6,751 nt of DNA, taken from positions 1 through 6,751 of the forward strand of contig QMLM01000092.1 in the NCBI GenBank assembly GCA_003646745.1, given 5' to 3'. This stretch comes from Deltaproteobacteria bacterium (GTDB lineage: Bacteria; Desulfobacterota; B13-G15; RBG-16-54-18). The translations under genes were made by a program, and so were the position numbers. This document shows positions 1 to 5,898 of this stretch, piece by piece. The notes under the pieces are model-generated. The model was not told where the DNA came from. It did not search any database and saw only the letters and a program-made list of their open reading frames with translations. Numbering within the stretch: the first letter of the stretch is position 1; each line of letters starts with the position of its first letter.

Positions 1-3
1 CTT

Positions 4-27
4 GGGATCTGCATTTTAGCAGATCCC
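4..27. terminator. Perfect 9-bp hairpin, possible terminator of an upstream unit
   Basis: GGGATCTGC (4-12) and GCAGATCCC (19-27) are perfect inverted repeats around a 6-base loop, ATTTTA. On the plus strand the stem is followed by a C-rich run (28-37) and only then TTTT (38-41). This is not the immediate T-tract of a classical intrinsic terminator. It could end a gene left of the window, or be a processing or regulatory hairpin. The minus strand cannot be judged because the window stops 3 bases beyond the stem. Confidence 0.45.
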
Positions 28-87
28 CTCCCCCCCCTTTTCGGACGTCCTAGTTCTAAATTCCTCTCCCCTCACCGTAATTTTTTG

Positions 88-96
88 TGTTATACT
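88..96 (+). promoter_or_regulatory. Candidate extended -10 promoter
   Basis: TGT followed by TATACT (TG at 88-89, hexamer at 91-96) matches an extended -10 element, TGnTATAAT, with one mismatch in the hexamer. No good -35 hexamer lies 16-18 bases upstream, which extended -10 promoters can tolerate. Transcription would start near 103, giving a leader of about 60 bases before the GTG at 167. A palindrome (94-106) overlaps the hexamer and predicted start site. Seen by eye only. Confidence 0.35.
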
Positions 97-106
97 TTTT
101 AAAAGT
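94..106. repeat. Short palindrome ACTTTT-T-AAAAGT over the putative promoter
   Basis: Two perfect 6-base arms (94-99 and 101-106) flank a single central T. The site overlaps the end of the candidate -10 box and the predicted transcription start, where a repressor operator could sit. The centre is too tight to form a hairpin, so a DNA-binding site is likelier than an RNA element. It is A/T-rich and short, so chance is a serious alternative. Confidence 0.2.
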
Positions 107-166
107 GTCCTTAACAGGTCCTCTGTGGCATGGTCTTCTAAAAGCTAAGTATGGGCGGAGGTATCT

Positions 167-406
167 GTGAGGAAAGAGACATATAATTGTCTGAGCATGG
201 GTTATGGGAAGGAGATCCTGCGGGAGATCAAGGGGTTGCGCTATTTTGATGATGCGGACATCCTATTTTACTGGAAAGAAACCCTAAAAGGGGTCAATCT
301 TCTCAAAAGAAAAAAGGTGGTCAATCTCACAGAGATGAGAAGACTCTATATAGGCCTTGTGGCCATAGAGATGGCCATCAGGGAGAGGATGGGGGGTGGG
401 ATTTGA
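167..406 (+). CDS. Small protein of unknown function (79 aa)
   Basis: I do not recognise this protein. The GTG start at 167 is preferred because GGAGGT (157-162) lies 4 bases upstream. The internal ATG at 197 has no comparable site. The product is small, rich in Lys, Arg and Glu, and looks mostly alpha-helical, with an aromatic patch around residues 26-36 (YFDDADILFYW) and a hydrophobic stretch near residues 60-70 (LYIGLVAIEMAI) too short and too flanked by charge to be a confident membrane segment. There is no signal peptide, Cys cluster or known catalytic motif. It runs in the same direction as the radical SAM gene 55 bases downstream but has its own candidate promoter. The good ribosome-binding site supports a real gene; a chance open frame remains possible. 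Function unknown. Confidence 0.55.
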   Translation: MRKETYNCLSMGYGKEILREIKGLRYFDDADILFYWKETLKGVNLLKRKKVVNLTEMRRLYIGLVAIEMAIRERMGGGI

Positions 407-413
407 CCTGTTA

Positions 414-419
414 TATAAT
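414..419 (+). promoter_or_regulatory. Candidate -10 box before the radical SAM gene
   Basis: TATAAT at 414-419 is a perfect -10 consensus just after the stop of the small gene. No -35-like hexamer lies 16-18 bases upstream, where the sequence is a G-run. Transcription from here would start near 426, so the message would begin almost directly with the hairpin at 429-460. It could drive the radical SAM-selA cluster, but the missing -35 makes it tentative. Confidence 0.3.
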
Positions 420-428
420 CTATGGTAT

Positions 429-460
429 TTAACCCCCTTACCTGCTCAATAGGGAGTTAA
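429..460 (+). promoter_or_regulatory. Hairpin sequestering the radical SAM gene's ribosome-binding site
   Basis: Bases 429-438 (TTAACCCCCT) can pair with 451-460 (AGGGAGTTAA) in 9 of 10 positions; the only mismatch is C434-A455. The loop is 12 bases (439-450). The right arm contains the whole Shine-Dalgarno site AGGGAG (451-456), 5 bases before the ATG at 462, so folding would hide it. This could give translational control, for example by temperature or a bound factor. The regulatory role is inference. Confidence 0.35.
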
Positions 461-461
461 T

Positions 462-2201
462 ATGACCAAGGTCGATTTGGTCCTTCTACATCCGCCCGCT
501 ATATACGATTTTAGAAAACGCCCCATTAAATTGGGGCCCATCAGCGACGTGATCCCCTCCACACCTATTTTTGAGATGTATCCTGTTGGATTCGCCAGCA
601 TCTCGGAATACCTTGAGAGGAATGGTTTTCGGGTGAGGATCATCAATATAGCCATGAAGATGCTCAAGAAAGAGGGGTACGATGTGGAGAAACTAATCTC
701 CTCCCTGTACCCAAGGGCCTTCGGAATAGATCTACACTGGATGCCCCATTGCCATGGAACTCTGGCATTGGCTGGGATCATTAAGAAATACCATCCTGAG
801 ACCCCAGTCATCCTTGGGGGATTCTCCGCTACCTACTACCATGAAGAGATTATAAGAGAATATCCCCAGGTGGATTACGTGATAAGGGGGGATTCTGCGG
901 AGGAACCACTATTGCAGCTCATGAGGATCATCCGGGACGGAGGAGATCCTTCCGAAATCCCCAATCTCACCTGGAGGGAGGGGGGGGAAGTGATGGTCAA
1001 TCCCTTGATCTACCTCCCCCATGACCTAAATGGTGTGGCCATTGACTATGGTCACATCATGCGCCAGGTAGCCAGATACAGAGACCTTACCGGCTATACC
1101 CCCTTTACCAATTGGTTCCTCTACCCTCTCACCGCTGTCTTTACCTGCCGCGGCTGTACTTACAACTGTAAGACTTGCGGAGCCTCCAATTGGGCCCTGA
1201 GGAGGATGGAAGGAAGAAGGCGGCCTGCGTATCGCGATCCTGTGCTTTTGGCCAAGGATATCATCAATGTCCAACGTCACCTCAACGCCCCCATATTCAT
1301 CATTGGCGATATACTTCAGCCTGGGGATGATTACGCAGAAACCCTCCTTAGAGAGCTCCGCCGAACCAAGATCAAAAATCATATCGTTTATGAGTTTTTC
1401 CGTCCCCCAAAAGAAGGTATTTTAGAAGAGATCGCCCGAACCACCCCAAATTTCAACATCCAGATCTCCCCCGAATCTCACGATGAAGATATACGTAGGG
1501 CCTTCGGACGTCCATATTCCAATAAGGAGTTAGAAGATTTCTTACATGAAGCGGTAAAGAAAGGGGCTAAGAGAATAGACCTTTTCTTTATGGTGGGATT
1601 GCCTAAGCAGAGCTATAATTCTGTATTGGAGACGGCCGCGTATTGCCGCCACCTCCTAGAAAGCTACGGACACAACAAGACTGTTTTCCCCTTTATCTCA
1701 CCGCTGGCCCCCTTCCTGGACCCGGGTAGCATGGTCTTTGAGGAGCCAAACAGGTTCGGCTATCGCCTCCTATTCCGAACCCTAGAGGAGCACCGGCGTG
1801 CCCTAGAGAAACCCAGCTGGAAGTATTTCCTCAATTACGAGACTCAGTGGATGACCAGGGATGAGATCGTATATAGCACCTATGAGGGCGGCAGAAGACT
1901 AAATGCCCTCAAAGGAGAATTTGGGATTATTAAACCGGAGTTGGCCGCATCTATTGAGGAGAGAATAGGACGGGCGGTGGAGATGATGCGGAGCATTGAC
2001 ACAATCATGGAGACCATGACGGGAGAGGAGAGGGAGGAGGCCCTCAGAAGGCTGGGGGTCCATGTGAGGGAAATGGAGAGAGCTATCGTTTGCGACAAGA
2101 GGGAATTGGAATGGCCTACACAATTTTTTAGAATGAATTTTATCAAAATTTTGTTCACCATCCTGTTCCCTCATCGTCCCAATATCTTGCGGGCGCCGTA
2201 G
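462..2201 (+). CDS. B12-binding domain/radical SAM protein (resembles the TIGR04190/Ta0216 family)
   Basis: A 579-aa cytoplasmic enzyme. Residues 1 to about 160 look like a cobalamin-binding Rossmann domain of the radical SAM type: DLVLLHPPA near the start, PVGFASISEYLERNGF (41-56), ILGGFSATYYHEEI (117-130) and VDYVIRGDSAEEPL (137-150). The DxHxxG motif of base-off/His-on B12 proteins is not complete, as is usual in this class. The radical SAM core follows, with CxxxCxxC at C232, C236 and C239 to hold a [4Fe-4S] cluster that cleaves S-adenosylmethionine. A further Cys, C229, lies three residues before. ISPESHDEDIRRAFGRP and FFMVGLPKQS are typical of the later part of the core. The C-terminal ~150 residues are family-specific, helical and rich in charge. 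Substrate and reaction are unknown; methyl transfer or rearrangement are possible by analogy with other B12-radical SAM enzymes. ATG at 462 is supported by AGGGAG (451-456). The family name is from memory of its architecture. The stop lies 8 bases before selA, implying cotranscription. Confidence 0.85.
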   Translation: MTKVDLVLLHPPAIYDFRKRPIKLGPISDVIPSTPIFEMYPVGFASISEYLERNGFRVRIINIAMKMLKKEGYDVEKLISSLYPRAFGIDLHWMPHCHGTLALAGIIKKYHPETPVILGGFSATYYHEEIIREYPQVDYVIRGDSAEEPLLQLMRIIRDGGDPSEIPNLTWREGGEVMVNPLIYLPHDLNGVAIDYGHIMRQVARYRDLTGYTPFTNWFLYPLTAVFTCRGCTYNCKTCGASNWALRRMEGRRRPAYRDPVLLAKDIINVQRHLNAPIFIIGDILQPGDDYAETLLRELRRTKIKNHIVYEFFRPPKEGILEEIARTTPNFNIQISPESHDEDIRRAFGRPYSNKELEDFLHEAVKKGAKRIDLFFMVGLPKQSYNSVLETAAYCRHLLESYGHNKTVFPFISPLAPFLDPGSMVFEEPNRFGYRLLFRTLEEHRRALEKPSWKYFLNYETQWMTRDEIVYSTYEGGRRLNALKGEFGIIKPELAASIEERIGRAVEMMRSIDTIMETMTGEEREEALRRLGVHVREMERAIVCDKRELEWPTQFFRMNFIKILFTILFPHRPNILRAP

Positions 2202-2209
2202 GAGGGGTT

Positions 2210-3637
2210 ATGTCCCAAAGGAAAAAGAGCGAATATCTAAGGAAAATCCCCAAGGTAGATGAACTCCTTGGTGCTGAGGAGGTGAGAAGATTGTTGAATT
2301 TTCACCCCAAAGAGGTGGTCCTTGAGGGGATCAGGAGGGGTCTTGATAGGCTTCGTCGAGAAATCTTAACCGCCGAGAAGGCGCAGGATTTTAAGGAGGA
2401 AATCTTCTCCATCTCCCATTTACTTCCTCTTTTCGAGGAAGAGATAAAAAGACAGGTCACCCCCCATTTGAGGCGAGCCATTAACGCCACCGGGGTGGTG
2501 GTACACACCAATTTGGGGCGTTCCCCTCTGGGGGAAAGGGCCCTGAAGCACTTAGTGGAAGTCTCCCGGGGGTATTCCAATCTGGAGTACGACCTCGCCA
2601 AAGGGGGAAGGGGCACTCGTTACTTCCATGTTGAGGAAATCCTTCTGCGTTTGAGTGGGGCCGAGGCGGGGATTGTGGTCAATAACAATGCAGGGGCCGT
2701 GCTGCTCGTCCTCAACACCCTTGCGGCAGGTAAGGAGGTGATCGTCTCACGAGGGGAATTGGTGGAAATAGGAGGGGCCTTCAGGATACCTGACGTCATG
2801 AGCAGAAGCGGTGCTATTCTCAAGGAAGTGGGCACAACCAACAGAACTCATTTAAGGGACTATGAAGAGGCCATAGGTGAAGACACCGCTCTTTTGCTCA
2901 AAGTACATACCAGCAACTACCGAGTGGTCGGATTTACCTCTGAAGTCACCTTAGAGGAGTTGGTACAACTCGGTAAAAGGCATAATCTTCCCGTGATGAA
3001 CGACTTAGGAAGCGGCTGCTTCGTTGATCTCTCCAGCTACGGGTTAGAAAAAGAGCCCACTGTTCAAGATGCCATCAAGGCAGGGGCAGATGTGGTGACC
3101 TTCTCTGGGGACAAGCTCCTAGGAGGACCCCAAGCTGGGATCATCCTGGGCAAAAGAGGGCTGATCGATAAGATAAAGATAAACCCCTTAAACAGGGCCT
3201 TAAGGATAGACAAACTCACCTTGGCCGCCTTAGAGGCTACCCTTATCTGCTACCTCAGCGAAGGGGAGGCGGTGAGGGAGGTCCCCACCCTGCGTATGTT
3301 AACTGTTCCTCTGGAGCATCTGCGCCGAAGGGCAAGACGCCTTGCACGTCTGCTGGAGAGGGGGACTGAGAGTGCCGAAATCGAGATAGTCCGGGAGAAC
3401 TCTCAGGTAGGGGGAGGCGCCCTCCCACTGCAAGAATTGCCTACTTGGGCCATAAGCGTCAAACCCCACGGTGCACCTGTGGAAGCACTGGAGGCCGAGT
3501 TGAGAAATCTAGATCCACCCATCATCGCCAGAATATCTAATGACCGGCTCATCCTAGACCTCAGAACCATTCAAGACGATGAGTTTAAGGCGATCACCCA
3601 AGGGCTGACCCAAGCCTTAAAACAAATTAGTGATTAG
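2210..3637 (+). CDS. selA: L-seryl-tRNA(Sec) selenium transferase
   Basis: SelA is a pyridoxal-phosphate enzyme that converts seryl-tRNA(Sec) to selenocysteyl-tRNA(Sec), using selenophosphate from SelD; in characterised bacteria it works as a large homo-oligomer in the cytoplasm. At 475 aa it is full length for the bacterial family. The N-terminal tRNA-binding region is present (LRKIPKVDELL, residues 10-20), followed by INATGVVVHTNLGRSPL (91-107), the MNDLGSGC segment (263-270) and TFSGDKLLGGPQAG, in which K302 is the expected Schiff-base lysine for PLP. No key part is missing, so it should be active. The ATG follows GGAGG (2201-2205) by 4 bases, directly after the radical SAM stop. The selB, selD and selC partners are not in this window. 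Its presence implies the organism makes selenoproteins; formate dehydrogenase or other redox selenoenzymes would be typical clients, which is inference. Confidence 0.97.
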   Translation: MSQRKKSEYLRKIPKVDELLGAEEVRRLLNFHPKEVVLEGIRRGLDRLRREILTAEKAQDFKEEIFSISHLLPLFEEEIKRQVTPHLRRAINATGVVVHTNLGRSPLGERALKHLVEVSRGYSNLEYDLAKGGRGTRYFHVEEILLRLSGAEAGIVVNNNAGAVLLVLNTLAAGKEVIVSRGELVEIGGAFRIPDVMSRSGAILKEVGTTNRTHLRDYEEAIGEDTALLLKVHTSNYRVVGFTSEVTLEELVQLGKRHNLPVMNDLGSGCFVDLSSYGLEKEPTVQDAIKAGADVVTFSGDKLLGGPQAGIILGKRGLIDKIKINPLNRALRIDKLTLAALEATLICYLSEGEAVREVPTLRMLTVPLEHLRRRARRLARLLERGTESAEIEIVRENSQVGGGALPLQELPTWAISVKPHGAPVEALEAELRNLDPPIIARISNDRLILDLRTIQDDEFKAITQGLTQALKQISD

Positions 3638-3640
3638 GAG

Positions 3641-4609
3641 ATGTCTTTCTCGGGGGAAACCTTTACCTTTATCGTGGGGAAAGAGGACCAGGGCAAAAGG
3701 CTAGATATCTTTCTGACCGAACATATAACCGCTGCATCCCGCTCCCAGATCCAGCGATACATCCGAGAGGGCTACATCTTACTCAATGACCTCCAAGTTA
3801 AGGTTGGAACAAAACTCAAGGAAGGGGATTTAATTATAGGGCGAACCCCCGCACCCAAGGTCTCAGAGGTGCTGCCCGAGGATCTACCTATAAAGTTCCT
3901 CTATGAAGATGAATATATCGCCGTTGTTGATAAACCTCCTGGGATGGTGGTCCACCCGGCCGCAAGGGTGACCTCAGGAACTTTGGTCAATGCCCTGCTG
4001 TTTCGATGCCGAGACCTACAGGGTGTAGGAGGGGTGTTGCGGCCGGGAATCGTCCACCGATTGGATAAGGGAACCTCAGGAGTCATGGTAGTGGCAAAAA
4101 ACGATTTGGCCCATGAGACATTGACCAGACAATTTAAGAATAGGGAGATCAAAAAGCTCTACCTAGCCCTTGTTTTCGGCAGGATGGAGGAGGAGGAAGG
4201 GATAATCACCTCCCCAGTGGGAAGGCATCCCAGAGATAGGAAGAGGTTTTCTGTGCGCACGCGCACCCCAAGAGAGGCCTTGACCTATTGGTGGGTGAAG
4301 GAACGGTTTGAGCAAGTAACCTTTTTGCAAATAAGGCCCAAGACGGGCAGGACACATCAAATCAGGGTCCATCTGAGTTTTATCGGTCATCCCCTGTTAG
4401 GGGATCCGCTGTACACCAAAAAAAAGAGGCTTGCTCTGATAAAAGATCCCACCTTAAGGGAGCGAATTAGGACCTTGGGGAGACAGGCCTTGCACGCCCA
4501 TCTCCTCGCCTTCCGCCATCCAGCCACAGATAGGTTCATGGAATTCACCTCCCCCCTGCCTGAAGATATAGCTGGAATCCTGGAGGTACTGCGGGGTGAA
4601 AGGGTTTGA
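3641..4609 (+). CDS. RluD/RluA-family pseudouridine synthase
   Basis: Converts uridine to pseudouridine in RNA; the RluD subgroup modifies helix 69 of 23S rRNA. At 322 aa it has the normal two-domain layout: an N-terminal S4 RNA-binding domain (about residues 14-75, including SRSQIQRYIREGYILLND) and the catalytic domain. Landmarks are VVDKPPGMVVHP (95-106), HRLDKGTSG with catalytic D142 (H139-D142), and GRTHQIR (236-242) followed by HLSFIGHPLLGDPLY. The S4 domain and full length favour RluD over RluA, but RluC-like specificity cannot be excluded, so I give no symbol. The start is ATG at 3641, three bases after the selA TAG and in the same frame. The only Shine-Dalgarno-like sequence (TAGGAG, 3635-3640) abuts the ATG with no spacer, so translation probably depends on reinitiation after selA. 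Its end overlaps the next gene by 14 bases. Confidence 0.95.
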   Translation: MSFSGETFTFIVGKEDQGKRLDIFLTEHITAASRSQIQRYIREGYILLNDLQVKVGTKLKEGDLIIGRTPAPKVSEVLPEDLPIKFLYEDEYIAVVDKPPGMVVHPAARVTSGTLVNALLFRCRDLQGVGGVLRPGIVHRLDKGTSGVMVVAKNDLAHETLTRQFKNREIKKLYLALVFGRMEEEEGIITSPVGRHPRDRKRFSVRTRTPREALTYWWVKERFEQVTFLQIRPKTGRTHQIRVHLSFIGHPLLGDPLYTKKKRLALIKDPTLRERIRTLGRQALHAHLLAFRHPATDRFMEFTSPLPEDIAGILEVLRGERV

Positions 4610-5303
4610 GGTAAAAAAACACAAGGAAACAGTCTTCCTACAACTTCCTATTTTGAAGGGGGTAAAGCACGCCTTTGGCACCAGGCAAGGAGGAGAAGAG
4701 ATCCTTGAGGCCTTTGGTCTTTCACCCGGACAACTCCTGACTTTTAAGCAGGTACATGGGGCCGATGTGCTGATATTAAGAGAAGATCCCAAGACCTTAA
4801 ACTATCCGCTTCTTTACGATGCCGCCATCACAGACAGGGAAGAAGTCGCCCTGGGGGTCTGGACGGCCGATTGCTTACCCATATTGATGTGGGATAAATC
4901 CAAAGGGGTAGTAGCCACTGTGCATGCTGGTTGGCGTGGTTTGCGGTATGAAATAGCGCAAAGAACTATATTAAGGATGAAAGAAACCTTTGGTAGCTCC
5001 CCGAAGGAGATCCTTGTAGGGATAGGACCGGGTATTGGCCCATGCTGTTACGAGATTGGTACAGAGGTAGTGGATCTGTTTCGGAGTCCCTACGGCAGCC
5101 ACCGATCCTTTATCTATAACAGGGGAGGAAGGAGTTACCTTGACTTGTGCAGTGTAACTCAGTTACAATTGTTAAAGGCAGGGGTCCCCTCAGAGAACAT
5201 GGAAGTGATGCCACTTTGTACGGCTTGTAGAAAAGACCTCTTCTTCTCATACCGAAGGGATGGGGAGAGCGGGAGGCAATTGAGTTTTATCATTTTAGGA
5301 TAG
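4596..5303 (+). CDS. pgeF: PgeF/YlmD/YfiH family (multicopper-polyphenol-oxidase-fold) protein
   Basis: A 235-aa cytoplasmic protein of the family once called DUF152 or laccase-like. Work on members of this family supports two roles: YfiH/PgeF in quality control of peptidoglycan precursors (removing mis-incorporated L-Ser from UDP-MurNAc), and adenosine deaminase/purine nucleoside phosphorylase-type activities. The metal-binding triad is visible: H54 in KQVHGADV, C93 in ADCLPI and H110 in VHAGWRG. Other family marks are GTRQGG (28-33), GPGIGPCCYEIG (144-155) and CTACRKDLFFSYRRDG near the C-terminus. The GTG start at 4596 is chosen because GGAGGT (4582-4587) lies 8 bases upstream; it overlaps the rluD end by 14 bases, suggesting translational coupling. 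The rluD-pgeF pairing is common in bacteria. Length is normal. The family is certain; which biochemical role applies here is not. Confidence 0.93.
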   Translation: MKGFEVKKHKETVFLQLPILKGVKHAFGTRQGGEEILEAFGLSPGQLLTFKQVHGADVLILREDPKTLNYPLLYDAAITDREEVALGVWTADCLPILMWDKSKGVVATVHAGWRGLRYEIAQRTILRMKETFGSSPKEILVGIGPGIGPCCYEIGTEVVDLFRSPYGSHRSFIYNRGGRSYLDLCSVTQLQLLKAGVPSENMEVMPLCTACRKDLFFSYRRDGESGRQLSFIILG

Positions 5304-5312
5304 GGGGGCTTT

Positions 5313-5612
5313 ATGTTCGTTTTCGGTAATCTCATACTTGCCTTGGCGACAGTGGTCAACATCGTCCTCACCATCTACATGTGGATCGTCATCGCCAGGG
5401 CCCTCGTCTCTTGGGTAAGCCCTAACCCCTATAATCCCATCGTCCAGTTCCTCTATCGGGCCACAGAACCGGTCCTTTGGCGGGTGAGAAAATACCTCCC
5501 CCTATGGGGAATGGGGATAGACTTTTCACCCCTTGTTGTCATACTGATCATCTACTTCCTCAAGCTCTTTGTGGTCAGAACCCTGATCCAAATCGCCTAC
5601 AGGTGGGGGTAG
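5313..5612 (+). CDS. YggT family membrane protein
   Basis: A 99-aa integral membrane protein with two hydrophobic segments, about residues 6-35 and 70-93, separated by a conserved cytoplasmic or re-entrant part. Family hallmarks are seen: the ARALVSWVSPNPYNPIV stretch (28-44), ATEPVLWRVRKYLP (50-63) and a GIDFSPLVVILII motif (68-80). YggT proteins occur in many bacteria and in plastids (YlmG), where they have been tied to cell or organelle division, nucleoid distribution and osmotic fitness; the molecular role is unclear. The ATG at 5313 comes 4 bases after a G-run (5303-5308) that overlaps the pgeF TAG, a usable if not ideal ribosome-binding site. Only one base separates its stop from the next start. 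YggT next to DUF167 (YggU) is a well-known arrangement, including in E. coli, which supports both calls. Confidence 0.93.
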   Translation: MFVFGNLILALATVVNIVLTIYMWIVIARALVSWVSPNPYNPIVQFLYRATEPVLWRVRKYLPLWGMGIDFSPLVVILIIYFLKLFVVRTLIQIAYRWG

Positions 5613-5613
5613 G

Positions 5614-5898
5614 GTGAAGACAGCGGTGACCCTAAAGATCCATCTCCAACCCCGGGCCTCTAGCGACGGGATTGATGGATTATTGGGGGATGCCCTAAAA
5701 GTAAGGGTGACCTCCCCTCCTGTAGACGGAAAGGCCAATATGGCCCTAAAGAGGCTTCTCGCCGAGAGATTGGGGTTGTCCCCCTCCCAGATAGAGATCA
5801 TCGCCGGCCGACGCTCCAGGGAAAAACTGCTGCGAATCTCCGGCATCTCAAAGAAAGAGGTGGAAAAGGCCTTCGGTATTGACCTCCGCTCTTTATGA
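5614..5898 (+). CDS. DUF167 (YggU) family protein
   Basis: A 94-aa soluble protein of the DUF167/YggU family (UPF0235), a small alpha/beta fold of unknown function found across bacteria, archaea and eukaryotes. The signature is clear: LHVxVQPRAS-type start (here IHLQPRASSDGI, 9-20), LKVRVTSPPVDGKANMAL (28-45), and IIAGRRSREKLLRI (62-75). No catalytic residues are assigned for the family. The start is GTG at 5614, one base after the yggT TAG; AGGTGGGGG (5601-5609), inside the end of yggT, sits 4 bases upstream. Its TGA overlaps the next gene's ATG as ATGA, the classic coupling arrangement. Length is typical, with no damage visible. The family assignment is firm, the role unknown. Confidence 0.94.
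   Translation: MKTAVTLKIHLQPRASSDGIDGLLGDALKVRVTSPPVDGKANMALKRLLAERLGLSPSQIEIIAGRRSREKLLRISGISKKEVEKAFGIDLRSL

Noticed and set aside
43..50. GGACGTCC palindrome, also present at 1506-1513
   Set aside because: Only two 8-base copies, one of them inside coding sequence at a codon-driven position; most likely coincidence.
28..166. selC (tRNA-Sec) or another tRNA in the leader
   Set aside because: No acceptor stem, T-arm or CCA-type end could be assembled from this pyrimidine-rich stretch.
404..406. TGA codons as possible selenocysteine codons, considered because selA is present
   Set aside because: Readthrough of the small gene's TGA reaches a TAA two codons later. The TGA codons ending rluD and DUF167 terminate full-length proteins. 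No gene here needs an internal TGA to reach normal length, and I saw no convincing SECIS-like hairpin.
403..419. TTGACC followed by TATAAT as a complete sigma-70 promoter
   Set aside because: Only 5 bases separate the two hexamers, far from the usual 16-18, so the -35 match is chance; it includes the stop codon of the small gene.
446..811. Minus-strand open frame opposite the radical SAM gene
   Set aside because: It is antisense to the clearly conserved B12-binding domain, with no recognisable motif of its own. The other minus-strand frames in the window are rejected for the same reason.
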